Source: an uncultured Capnocytophaga sp. (GTDB taxonomy: Bacteria; Bacteroidota; Bacteroidia; Flavobacteriales; Flavobacteriaceae). From it: DNA of 11,435 nt. The notes below the pieces were generated by a model. The model did no database searches. It was not told the DNA's origin and was given only the letters and a program-made list of their open reading frames with translations. The stretch is from positions 1-11,435 of the forward strand of contig CAJZFM010000043.1 of the NCBI GenBank assembly GCA_915070235.1, read 5' to 3'. The position numbers were made by a program, and so were the translations under genes. Positions within the stretch are counted from its first letter, which is position 1, and each line of letters begins with the position of its first letter. Shown here piece after piece: positions 1-5,848 of the stretch.

Positions 1-9
1 TTACAAAAA

Positions 10-35
10 AAAGCCACCCTTGAGTGAGTGGCTTT
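10..35 (-). terminator. Intrinsic terminator of the ompA-like gene
   Basis: An 8-bp perfect inverted repeat (AAAGCCAC at 10-17 and GTGGCTTT at 28-35) has a 10-base loop. It lies about 20 bases past the stop codon of the OmpA-family gene. Read on the minus strand the hairpin runs into eight T residues (complement of A5-A12), as in a factor-independent terminator. Confidence 0.85.
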
Positions 36-54
36 AAAAATATTATTTTTAAAA

Positions 55-1251
55 TTATTTTAATTCGAAAGTAGCACGACGAGCCAACTGACGAGCATTA
101 GCAGAGTTTGCATTAACTGTCTTGTCTTCGCCTTTTCCTTCAAATGAAAGTTGAGAAGCATTGATACCTCTATCAACCAAGAGTTTCTTGATCACTTCAG
201 CACGTCTGCTAGACAATTTTTGGTTGTAGTCTGCACTTCCTTTTTCGTCAGCATAACCAAGTACTTTCACGCTAACTCCTGAATTTTGTTTCAAGTAGTT
301 AGCTACGAAATCAACAGCCCACAAAGAAGATTTTTGAGGTTCTGAAGAGTTGAAATCAAAGTATACATTGATGTAACCTTTCTCGATAAGCTCACGAGCA
401 GATTGTCCTGAATAGCTGGCAGGAGCTTCTGAAGGAGTTGAACCTTGGTTAGCAGCTAAGCTACCGTATTTTTCATTGATGTAGTTTTCAACTTCATCAG
501 GTACACGGTTACCGTTGGTATCCACCATCTTGTCTTCTTTGTTTTCAAGTCTCTTAGCAAGTTCTGCTACATTGTTTTCAGCTTTAGCTACACGCTCGGA
601 AAGCTCATTATTGATAGTTGCTTGGCTAAACCAATCAGCATGAACAAGGTTTCTTCCTAAGGCTACTTGCAAACCAATAGTACCTGTAAAATTAGTACCT
701 TGGAAACCACGTCTTGTAGTTTCTGACTTACCATCAAATGTTCTGTTTTGCTTTGCATACAAGTATACAGATCCATCTAACAACAAAGATACACGGTTGC
801 TAAGACGAACTTGTGGAGTAAGACCTGCAGTAAGGAAACCAATATTATCTGCTTTCTTAATATAGTCTCCTTTGAGTTGTCCTATACCAAAACCAGCATG
901 TACTAGTAAGCCAAGATCACGAGTCCAGTCCTCAAATGAAAGTACGCGACCTAAGTTAGCTACCCCTTGTAAGTTAACATTCCAAATATTGGAATTAAAT
1001 TTAGGAGATTTTTTTCCTTCTACGAAACTATCGTAGCCTCCTCCTAATCGCAAACCAAACTTGTTATTGAACATATAACGAACACCTCCGTTAGCTGTCC
1101 AAAGACTTGGCGTAGCAGTCGTATATCCTGATGCAAATCCATAGGTAGGTTTATTAACACCTCCATTTACATCTATAGACCATTTGTTGTATTCTTGAGC
1201 ATTTGCACTCAAGGCTACTAAAGCTGTTAAAGCTAAAATTTGCTTTCTCAT
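55..1251 (-). CDS. OmpA-family outer membrane protein (beta-barrel plus peptidoglycan-binding domain)
   Basis: This 398-residue protein should tie the outer membrane to peptidoglycan. Residues 1-19 form a signal peptide ending ANAQ, a signal peptidase I type site. Residues about 20-205 are rich in alternating aromatic and glycine strands, as in an 8-stranded OmpA barrel. Residues 214-240 are charged and heptad-like (short coiled coil). D244-T-N-G-N...D252 resembles a TSP3 calcium-binding loop, typical of Bacteroidota OmpA linkers. Residues about 294-398 are the OmpA C-terminal domain. D335 and R350, in the GYADEKG...YNQKLSSRRA stretch, align with the diaminopimelate-binding D271 and R286 of E. 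coli OmpA. The gene is a single transcription unit with a good promoter (1295-1325) and a terminator (10-35), consistent with high expression. The start is the only ATG that precedes the signal peptide. Whether it also acts as a porin or adhesin cannot be told from sequence. Confidence 0.93.
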   Translation of the reverse strand: MRKQILALTALVALSANAQEYNKWSIDVNGGVNKPTYGFASGYTTATPSLWTANGGVRYMFNNKFGLRLGGGYDSFVEGKKSPKFNSNIWNVNLQGVANLGRVLSFEDWTRDLGLLVHAGFGIGQLKGDYIKKADNIGFLTAGLTPQVRLSNRVSLLLDGSVYLYAKQNRTFDGKSETTRRGFQGTNFTGTIGLQVALGRNLVHADWFSQATINNELSERVAKAENNVAELAKRLENKEDKMVDTNGNRVPDEVENYINEKYGSLAANQGSTPSEAPASYSGQSARELIEKGYINVYFDFNSSEPQKSSLWAVDFVANYLKQNSGVSVKVLGYADEKGSADYNQKLSSRRAEVIKKLLVDRGINASQLSFEGKGEDKTVNANSANARQLARRATFELK

Positions 1252-1294
1252 AAATGTGATTTTTAATTCTAATTAAATTTCATTAACGTGGGAG

Positions 1295-1325
1295 CAAAGG
1301 TAAAACATTTTTTGATTTCTACAAA
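1295..1325 (-). promoter_or_regulatory. Promoter of the ompA-like gene (Bacteroidota type)
   Basis: On the minus strand a -7 element TACCTTTG (1302-1295) matches TAnnTTTG. A TTTG/TTG -33 element (1325-1322) sits upstream with a 19-base spacer from the TTG. The start codon is about 43 bases downstream of the -7 box. The 5' UTR is AT-rich, with TTTAATTAGAATTAAAAATC before the ATG and no Shine-Dalgarno sequence. Confidence 0.75.
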
Positions 1326-1382
1326 GAAAAAATGAATCTTTTTGCGAACCCTTCTGTTATTTATGATTTTATTAATTGTTTT

Positions 1383-3296
1383 CTAATAAATTTCACTTAT
1401 TTGCAGGTCTTCATAACGAAGTATATAGACGGCTCGGTTTTCATAACCTCCCCCTTTAGCTGGATTTTTTATGTACTGAAACTTATTCTCCTGATAGGAT
1501 GTTTCTCCTATATTGGCCTCCTTTAAGAAATTTCCACTAAGACTGGTTCTCAGCACTGCATCCATAGTAAGGTCAAATCCACGGAAGGCATACTTACTGG
1601 GAGATATTTTATAAGTTTTAAAATATTTGCTGATAAAAGCATTGCTTTCCCCTGCATACCTGTTGGCTGCAGGATAGGTAAATTTTAAGGCGGAAAGTTG
1701 GCTGTTAGAAATACTATTATGATCATAGGCATCTCCCTTGTCCAGGGTAGCCATGATGATATTGTAGTTCTTATTCTTAGCCGACATGCCTGCTGTATTG
1801 TATAGAATACGTATCACATCGGAAAGGAAAACAACATCGTCAGAGGAGACAAACACGATATTAGTAGCTCCTTTGACCAAGGCACTTTGTATACCTTGTA
1901 TATTATCAACACTCTTGGCTTGCAGGAAAGATGATTGTAATTTCTCATTCATATCCTTGCTCTTAGCATCAGAAAGTAGTATGATATTGGCATCAGGGTA
2001 TTTCTGATATATGAAGCTAATCATGCTATTTTGCTGTACCTCTATAGTGGGTACTGTTTGGAACACATTGGGGCGCAACTCTATATTTTTATTGGAGAGC
2101 GGTGCCAATATAGCGGTATTATCATCAGTGATTACCTCTGAAAGGGCATTGAAAGCAGAAGGGGCAAAAGGCCCTATGATCACTTGTGAGTTCTTCAGTG
2201 CTTCACTGGAGGAAATCGCCTTCACGCCTTGTACACTTCCGTTGCTATCATATACATTGACAGTAAGAGAAAAACCCATTTTCTGCAAAGAATCCAAAGC
2301 AACCAAAGCTCCTGAATAAAAGTCAGCAGCCACAGCAGTCATCCTTTCTTTTTGTAGTTTCCCCTTGATATCAGCTATGTTACCTGCTTGGATACTATTA
2401 ACTCTAAAGGGCAATACGAAGGACACTCTTTTGGTATTGGCTGGCTGCATACCTGCTTTTACTTTGGGATTGGCATCGGTATTGTTGGCAGCACCTACTT
2501 GTGAGAGTCCTGCAGTGGCTATATAGTCTAAGAAGTTGCTCTTAGGAATCCAAATTTGTGCTTCAAGCTTGATACCGTCCTTGAGTTCTGGGTTGAGTTT
2601 TTCTAATTCTTTTTGGGAAAGGCCAAACTTGCGTTCTAAACTCATGAAGCCCTCTCCCTTTTCTACCTGATAGAGTACCAAGGCCTTATCTGTAGTTACT
2701 TGTGGCACTCCTGTTACTCCTGCTGGCACCCATATCTCCATACCTTCTTTTAGTGGATTGGGTAGGTTAGGATTGAGCTTTTCCAATGCCTCCTGAGTGA
2801 TTCCATAGTTTTGGGCAATACGCCATATCCCCTCCCCTGGCTTTACCACATACTTAGTAAGGCCTTCTTTGCCTTTGATGATCTCCTTAGCAGCTTCCTT
2901 ATAGACGGGTATGGTCAGCTCTTGTCCTTTGCGTAACTCTTTCTTATACAACACTATATTATAGCGTCGCAAATCGTCCTGAGTAACACCATACTTCTGA
3001 GCCAGTCCATAGAGGGTTTCTTTGTCTTTTACCTCATGTATCTGAAAGCCTGAGGGTTGTTTTTTATTAAAATAACTAATCTCTTCCCCTGGCAATAGCA
3101 GAATCATTCCCTTTTGTAGGCCTTTTTCTGCTAAGGCAGGGTTTAGCGCCTTTATATCATTGGGCGATAGGCGATAGACCTTCGCTATATTCTCCAAGGT
3201 ATCTCCCTCTTTGACTGTATAACTGATGTGTTGCTTGGTCTGTGCCCAAAGAGGTATTCCTATAAGAATTGATAACAATAGTAATATTTTTCTCAT
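1383..3296 (-). CDS. Secreted LysM-repeat protein with type-1 periplasmic-binding-like C-terminal domain
   Basis: This 637-residue exported protein probably sits in the periplasm on peptidoglycan. Residues 1-19 are a signal peptide ending LWAQ, with no lipobox cysteine. Four LysM domains follow at about 24-69, 84-130, 148-191 and 207-251. Each has a YxVKxGE/DxxxxIA-like start, a central LNP motif (or YNI in repeat 2) and a KxGxxLxxP end. After a linker (252-288), residues about 290-637 resemble a LivJ/LpoA-type binding fold. Examples are the VSFVLPF first strand, AADFYSGALVALDSL, SQVIIGPFAPSA and NTAILAPLSNKN. There is no transporter next to it, so a solute-uptake role is unlikely. A role in wall assembly or sensing is inferred. 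The gene follows trpS by 11 bases and is probably co-transcribed with it. No clear terminator is visible after the TAG stop. Confidence 0.85.
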   Translation of the reverse strand: MRKILLLLSILIGIPLWAQTKQHISYTVKEGDTLENIAKVYRLSPNDIKALNPALAEKGLQKGMILLLPGEEISYFNKKQPSGFQIHEVKDKETLYGLAQKYGVTQDDLRRYNIVLYKKELRKGQELTIPVYKEAAKEIIKGKEGLTKYVVKPGEGIWRIAQNYGITQEALEKLNPNLPNPLKEGMEIWVPAGVTGVPQVTTDKALVLYQVEKGEGFMSLERKFGLSQKELEKLNPELKDGIKLEAQIWIPKSNFLDYIATAGLSQVGAANNTDANPKVKAGMQPANTKRVSFVLPFRVNSIQAGNIADIKGKLQKERMTAVAADFYSGALVALDSLQKMGFSLTVNVYDSNGSVQGVKAISSSEALKNSQVIIGPFAPSAFNALSEVITDDNTAILAPLSNKNIELRPNVFQTVPTIEVQQNSMISFIYQKYPDANIILLSDAKSKDMNEKLQSSFLQAKSVDNIQGIQSALVKGATNIVFVSSDDVVFLSDVIRILYNTAGMSAKNKNYNIIMATLDKGDAYDHNSISNSQLSALKFTYPAANRYAGESNAFISKYFKTYKISPSKYAFRGFDLTMDAVLRTSLSGNFLKEANIGETSYQENKFQYIKNPAKGGGYENRAVYILRYEDLQISEIY

Positions 3297-3307
3297 CTTA
3301 TTACATT

Positions 3308-4279
3308 TTACAAATAACCTAATTTTTCTCTGACTCTCTTGAGTGTCTGCTCAGCTACCTTTGCTGCTCTTCCTGCGCCTTGCTTTAGAATCTCATCTAC
3401 CTGAGAAAGATGCTCCATATAGTAGGCAAACCTTTGGCGTGGCTCAGCAAATTTTTCTAAGATAAGCTCATAGAGTGCCGTTTTGGCATGTCCAAATCCA
3501 TAATTCCCTGCTTTATAATTCTCAGCCATCTGTGCAACTTGTGCCTCAGAAGCCAAAAGCTTATAAAGACTAAAAACGTTACAACGCTCTGGATCCTTAG
3601 GCGCCTCCAAAGGGGTGCTATCGGTCTGGATAGACATGATTTGCTTTTTAAGTTCCTTCTCTGGCAGGAAGATATTGATATAATTACGGCGAGATTTGCT
3701 CATTTTCTCTCCATCGGTGCCTGGAATAATCATGATATCTTCTTGAATGCTCTCCTTTGGTAGGACAAAGGTCTCTCCCATTTGGTAATTAAAGCGAGAG
3801 GCTACATCGCGGGTAAACTCCAAGTGTTGCAATTGATCTTTGCCTACAGGTACCACCTCGGCATCATAGAGCAGTATATCGGCAGCCATAAGCATAGGAT
3901 AGGTGAATAGTCCTGTATTGACGTCCTCCAAGCGATCGGCCTTGTCCTTGAACGAATGAGCTAAGGTCAGGCGCTGATAGGGAAAGAAACAAGACAAATA
4001 CCAAGCCAACTCAGTGGTATGGGGCACATCGCTCTGTCTGTAGAAGGTTACACGCTCATAGTCTAAGCCGAAGGCAAGCCAAGTGGCAGCCACCTCATAG
4101 GTATTTTGTCTTAGCTGCTTTCCATCCTTTATCTGAGTGAGTGAATGCAAGTCGGCTATAAACAAAAAAGACTCATTGTGAGTGTCTTGTGCCATTTGTA
4201 AGGCGGGTAATATTGCCCCTAATAGGTTTCCTAAGTGTGGGGTGCCTGTGCTTTGAATACCTGTGAGTACACGTGCCAT
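3308..4279 (-). CDS. trpS: Tryptophanyl-tRNA synthetase
   Basis: The enzyme charges tRNA(Trp) with tryptophan using ATP in the cytoplasm. At 323 residues it has the usual bacterial class Ic length. The HIGH-equivalent is TPHLG (13-17) in the conserved GIQSTGTPHLGN start. The KMSKS loop is at 192-196 (GEKMSKSRRN). PVGKDQLQH (144-152) and the MAADILLY stretch (131-138) are further family signatures. The C-terminal helical anticodon-binding part looks complete to the final LGYL. The chosen ATG gives the short N-terminus normal for the family. A -7 promoter element lies 40-47 bases upstream, divergent from smpB. The LysM-protein gene follows after 11 bases. No tRNA-binding leader (T-box) or Trp-rich leader peptide is visible. 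Confidence 0.97.
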   Translation of the reverse strand: MARVLTGIQSTGTPHLGNLLGAILPALQMAQDTHNESFLFIADLHSLTQIKDGKQLRQNTYEVAATWLAFGLDYERVTFYRQSDVPHTTELAWYLSCFFPYQRLTLAHSFKDKADRLEDVNTGLFTYPMLMAADILLYDAEVVPVGKDQLQHLEFTRDVASRFNYQMGETFVLPKESIQEDIMIIPGTDGEKMSKSRRNYINIFLPEKELKKQIMSIQTDSTPLEAPKDPERCNVFSLYKLLASEAQVAQMAENYKAGNYGFGHAKTALYELILEKFAEPRQRFAYYMEHLSQVDEILKQGAGRAAKVAEQTLKRVREKLGYL

Positions 4280-4318
4280 AGATCTATGTCCTAAAAGAAT
4301 AACATTTTTTTAATGGTG

Positions 4319-4326
4319 CAAAAATA
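4319..4326 (-). promoter_or_regulatory. -7 element of the trpS promoter
   Basis: Minus-strand TATTTTTG fits the Bacteroidota -7 consensus TAnnTTTG, 40 bases upstream of the trpS ATG. No clean TTG is seen at the expected -33 distance, so the call rests on the -7 box and its place in the divergent trpS/smpB spacer. Confidence 0.55.
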
Positions 4327-4369
4327 CAACTTTTAATTCACATAGAAGCGTTTTTACATAAAAATAACG

Positions 4370-4377
4370 TATCTTTG
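4370..4377 (+). promoter_or_regulatory. -7 element of the smpB promoter
   Basis: TATCTTTG matches TAnnTTTG exactly and lies 50 bases before the smpB ATG. The expected -33 TTG is not obvious (a T-run at 4351-4355 is nearby). With the trpS box it makes a divergent promoter pair within the 148-base spacer 4280-4427. Confidence 0.6.
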
Positions 4378-4427
4378 CCCCTCAAGTTGGAGGGTGTTTT
4401 TATTATCCTCTCCCTATTGTTTTAACT

Positions 4428-4886
4428 ATGCAAAACAACGTCAATATACAGAACAAACGTGCGCGTTTTGAATACGAAATCTTAGACAAATATATAGCAG
4501 GTATCGTCCTAAGAGGTACCGAGATTAAGTCCATACGCTTGGGAAAGGCTTCCATTGCGGAGAGTTTCTGCGAGTTCAACGAAAAAAGCGAACTCTTTGT
4601 CATCAATATGACTATAGAGGAATATGCTTGGGGTACTTATTATAATCATAAGCCTAAAAGCGAGCGCAAACTACTACTGAAGAAGAAGGAACTCCGCAAA
4701 CTACACAAGGAGGTGAAGAATACAGGGCTTACTATAGTCCCCTTACGCGTCTTTTTAAGTGAAAAAGGATTTGCTAAGATGGAGATTGCCTTGGTTCGTG
4801 GTAAAAAACTACACGACAAACGCGAAACGATCAAGGATAGGGATAACAAGCGCCAAATGGATCGCATCAAGAAGGCTTACCAATAG
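4428..4886 (+). CDS. smpB: SsrA (tmRNA)-binding protein SmpB
   Basis: SmpB binds tmRNA and brings it to stalled ribosomes for trans-translation. The 152-residue length is typical. The N-terminal OB-fold core carries NKRARFEYEILDKYIAGIVLRG, then GTEIKSIRLGKASIAESF (32-49). The HKPKSERKLLL segment (73-83) is the strongly conserved tmRNA-contact block. The C-terminal tail GKKLHDKRETIKDRD...RIKKAYQ (125-152) is the basic extension that enters the decoding centre. The ATG at 4428 gives the normal N-terminus. The TAG stop is 9 bases before the methyltransferase start, which suggests one operon. The tmRNA gene itself is not in this window. Confidence 0.97.
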   Translation: MQNNVNIQNKRARFEYEILDKYIAGIVLRGTEIKSIRLGKASIAESFCEFNEKSELFVINMTIEEYAWGTYYNHKPKSERKLLLKKKELRKLHKEVKNTGLTIVPLRVFLSEKGFAKMEIALVRGKKLHDKRETIKDRDNKRQMDRIKKAYQ

Positions 4887-4895
4887 TTTATCACC

Positions 4896-5597
4896 TTGAG
4901 TATCTTCCGCTTCAAACAGTTTTCAGTATCGCAGGAGCACTCCCCTATGAAAGTGGGTACCGATAGTGTGCTCTTAGGGGCTTGGACACCTGCCAAGACG
5001 CCCTCTCGTATATTGGATATAGGAGCAGGTACAGGAGTCTTATCCCTGATGATGGCGCAGCGATTCCCTGAGGCTCAGATATGGGCAATAGAGTGCCATA
5101 AGCAGGCCGCTCAAGAGTGCCAAGAGAATGTTTCTCTCTCTCCTTGGCCGCATATCAGGGTGGTTACAGCGGATATACGCCACTGGGAAGCTCCTGAAAA
5201 GTACGACCTTATTATCAGTAATCCGCCTTTCTTCTCTGAAAAAACGCTCTCTCCCAATAGCGAGCGTGCTCGTGCTCGCTCCAGTGAGCACCTGCCTTTC
5301 TCTGACCTACTTCATTGTGTAGCAAGACTACTTTCCCCTATAGGAGCATTCTCTGTGGTTCTTCCTTATAAGGAAACAACTGCTTTTATACAAATCGCCG
5401 CGCCTATGAGACTATATCCCATGCGTATACTACAGGTACAGGGTACCCCTGAGTCATCTATCAAGCGTAGCTTACTGCTTTTTTCTTTCCAAAAAACAGC
5501 CAATCCTCTTATAGAAAGCCTTGTTATAGAAAAAGAGCGACACCAATATACACAAGAGTATCAAGAACTTACCAAAAATTTTTATTTAAACTTCTAA
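4896..5597 (+). CDS. trmN6: tRNA1(Val) (adenine(37)-N6)-methyltransferase, TrmN6/YfiC family
   Basis: This SAM-dependent enzyme is predicted to methylate N6 of A37 in tRNA1(Val). It has 233 residues, the normal size. The N-terminal FRFKQFSVSQEHSPMKVGTD (4-23) matches the E. coli YfiC start (FKQF...MKVGTD). Motif I DIGAGTGVLSL is at 41-51 and binds SAM. The catalytic motif IV NPPF is at 109-112. Basic residues follow around 121-129 (SERARARSS). The start is TTG at 4896: the smpB TAG stop lies in the same frame 12 bases upstream, no ATG or GTG lies between, and the next ATG (4947) would remove the conserved FKQF block. Translation is probably coupled to smpB. Related N6-adenine methyltransferases share NPPF, so the exact tRNA target is inferred from family resemblance. 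Confidence 0.93.
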   Translation: MSIFRFKQFSVSQEHSPMKVGTDSVLLGAWTPAKTPSRILDIGAGTGVLSLMMAQRFPEAQIWAIECHKQAAQECQENVSLSPWPHIRVVTADIRHWEAPEKYDLIISNPPFFSEKTLSPNSERARARSSEHLPFSDLLHCVARLLSPIGAFSVVLPYKETTAFIQIAAPMRLYPMRILQVQGTPESSIKRSLLLFSFQKTANPLIESLVIEKERHQYTQEYQELTKNFYLNF

Positions 5598-5637
5598 ACA
5601 AAACGCTAAATCATATTCTTTATTGAAAAACAATTCG

Positions 5638-5645
5638 TAATTTTG
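5638..5645 (+). promoter_or_regulatory. -7 element of the TPP-riboswitch leader promoter
   Basis: TAATTTTG matches TAnnTTTG and would start transcription near 5650, right at the 5' edge of the riboswitch aptamer. No TTG is found at the normal -33 spacing (a TTG at 5623-5625 is only 12 bases away), so the upstream half is weak. Confidence 0.5.
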
Positions 5646-5650
5646 TGGTC

Positions 5651-5726
5651 ATCTCAAGGGGTGCTGTAAAAAGCTGAGATTATACCCATAGAACTTAGGC
5701 TGGTAATGCAGTCAAAGGAAAGAAAG
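5651..5726 (+). ncRNA. TPP (thiamine pyrophosphate) riboswitch aptamer, THI element
   Basis: The conserved THI-box blocks occur in the right order. GGGGTGC is at 5658-5664, GCTGAGAT at 5673-5680, TACCC at 5683-5687, GAAC at 5691-5694 and CTGGTAATGCAG at 5700-5711, followed by AAAGGAA. P2 forms from GGGT/ACCC. P3 is minimal (GCT/AGC closing GTAAAA). P4-P5 uses GGCTG 5698-5702 with CAGTC 5709-5713 around GTAATG. Departures from consensus are GAACTTAGG instead of GAACCTGAT, AGTCAAAGGAA instead of CAGCGTAGGGAA, and a very short P1 (TCT/AGA at best). It precedes a terminator and a TonB receptor, the arrangement known for thiamine receptors in Bacteroidota. Confidence 0.88.
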
Positions 5727-5761
5727 AAAAATAAACTATCTGATTACTATATAATTTAAGT

Positions 5762-5803
5762 GGCTTATTTTTGCACCTGGGTAGCAAAAATAAGCCTTTT
5801 TTT
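5762..5803 (+). terminator. Riboswitch expression platform: intrinsic terminator
   Basis: A perfect 13-bp stem (GGCTTATTTTTGC 5762-5774 and GCAAAAATAAGCC 5784-5796) with a 9-base loop is followed at once by seven T residues (5797-5803). It lies between the TPP aptamer and the receptor ATG, so it is the expected off-switch when TPP is bound. An 8-bp alternative pairing of its 5' arm with AAAAATAA (5727-5734) could act as the antiterminator. Confidence 0.92.
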
Positions 5804-5848
5804 AATCTGACAAATGATGCCCCTTCGTTTGTAAAAATATTTTTTACA

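Noticed and set aside
1332..1526. Plus-strand 64-residue open frame rich in hydrophobic residues
   Set aside because: Most of it is antisense to the 3' end of the LysM gene, and the hydrophobicity comes from the A/T-rich complement; no promoter fits it.
1383..3296. Calling the LysM protein an ABC transporter substrate-binding protein
   Set aside because: Only the C-terminal half resembles that fold, and there is no permease or ATPase in the neighbourhood; four LysM domains argue for a wall-bound role.
4379..4394. CCCTC-AAGTTG-GAGGG hairpin followed by a short T-run before smpB
   Set aside because: The stem begins one base after the -7 box, so its left arm would mostly lie upstream of or at the transcription start; a 5-bp stem here is probably chance.
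5771..5848. An upstream TTG start that would lengthen the TonB receptor by 26 residues
   Set aside because: It lies inside the terminator stem of the riboswitch and would place 26 residues before a clear signal peptide that begins at ATG 5849.
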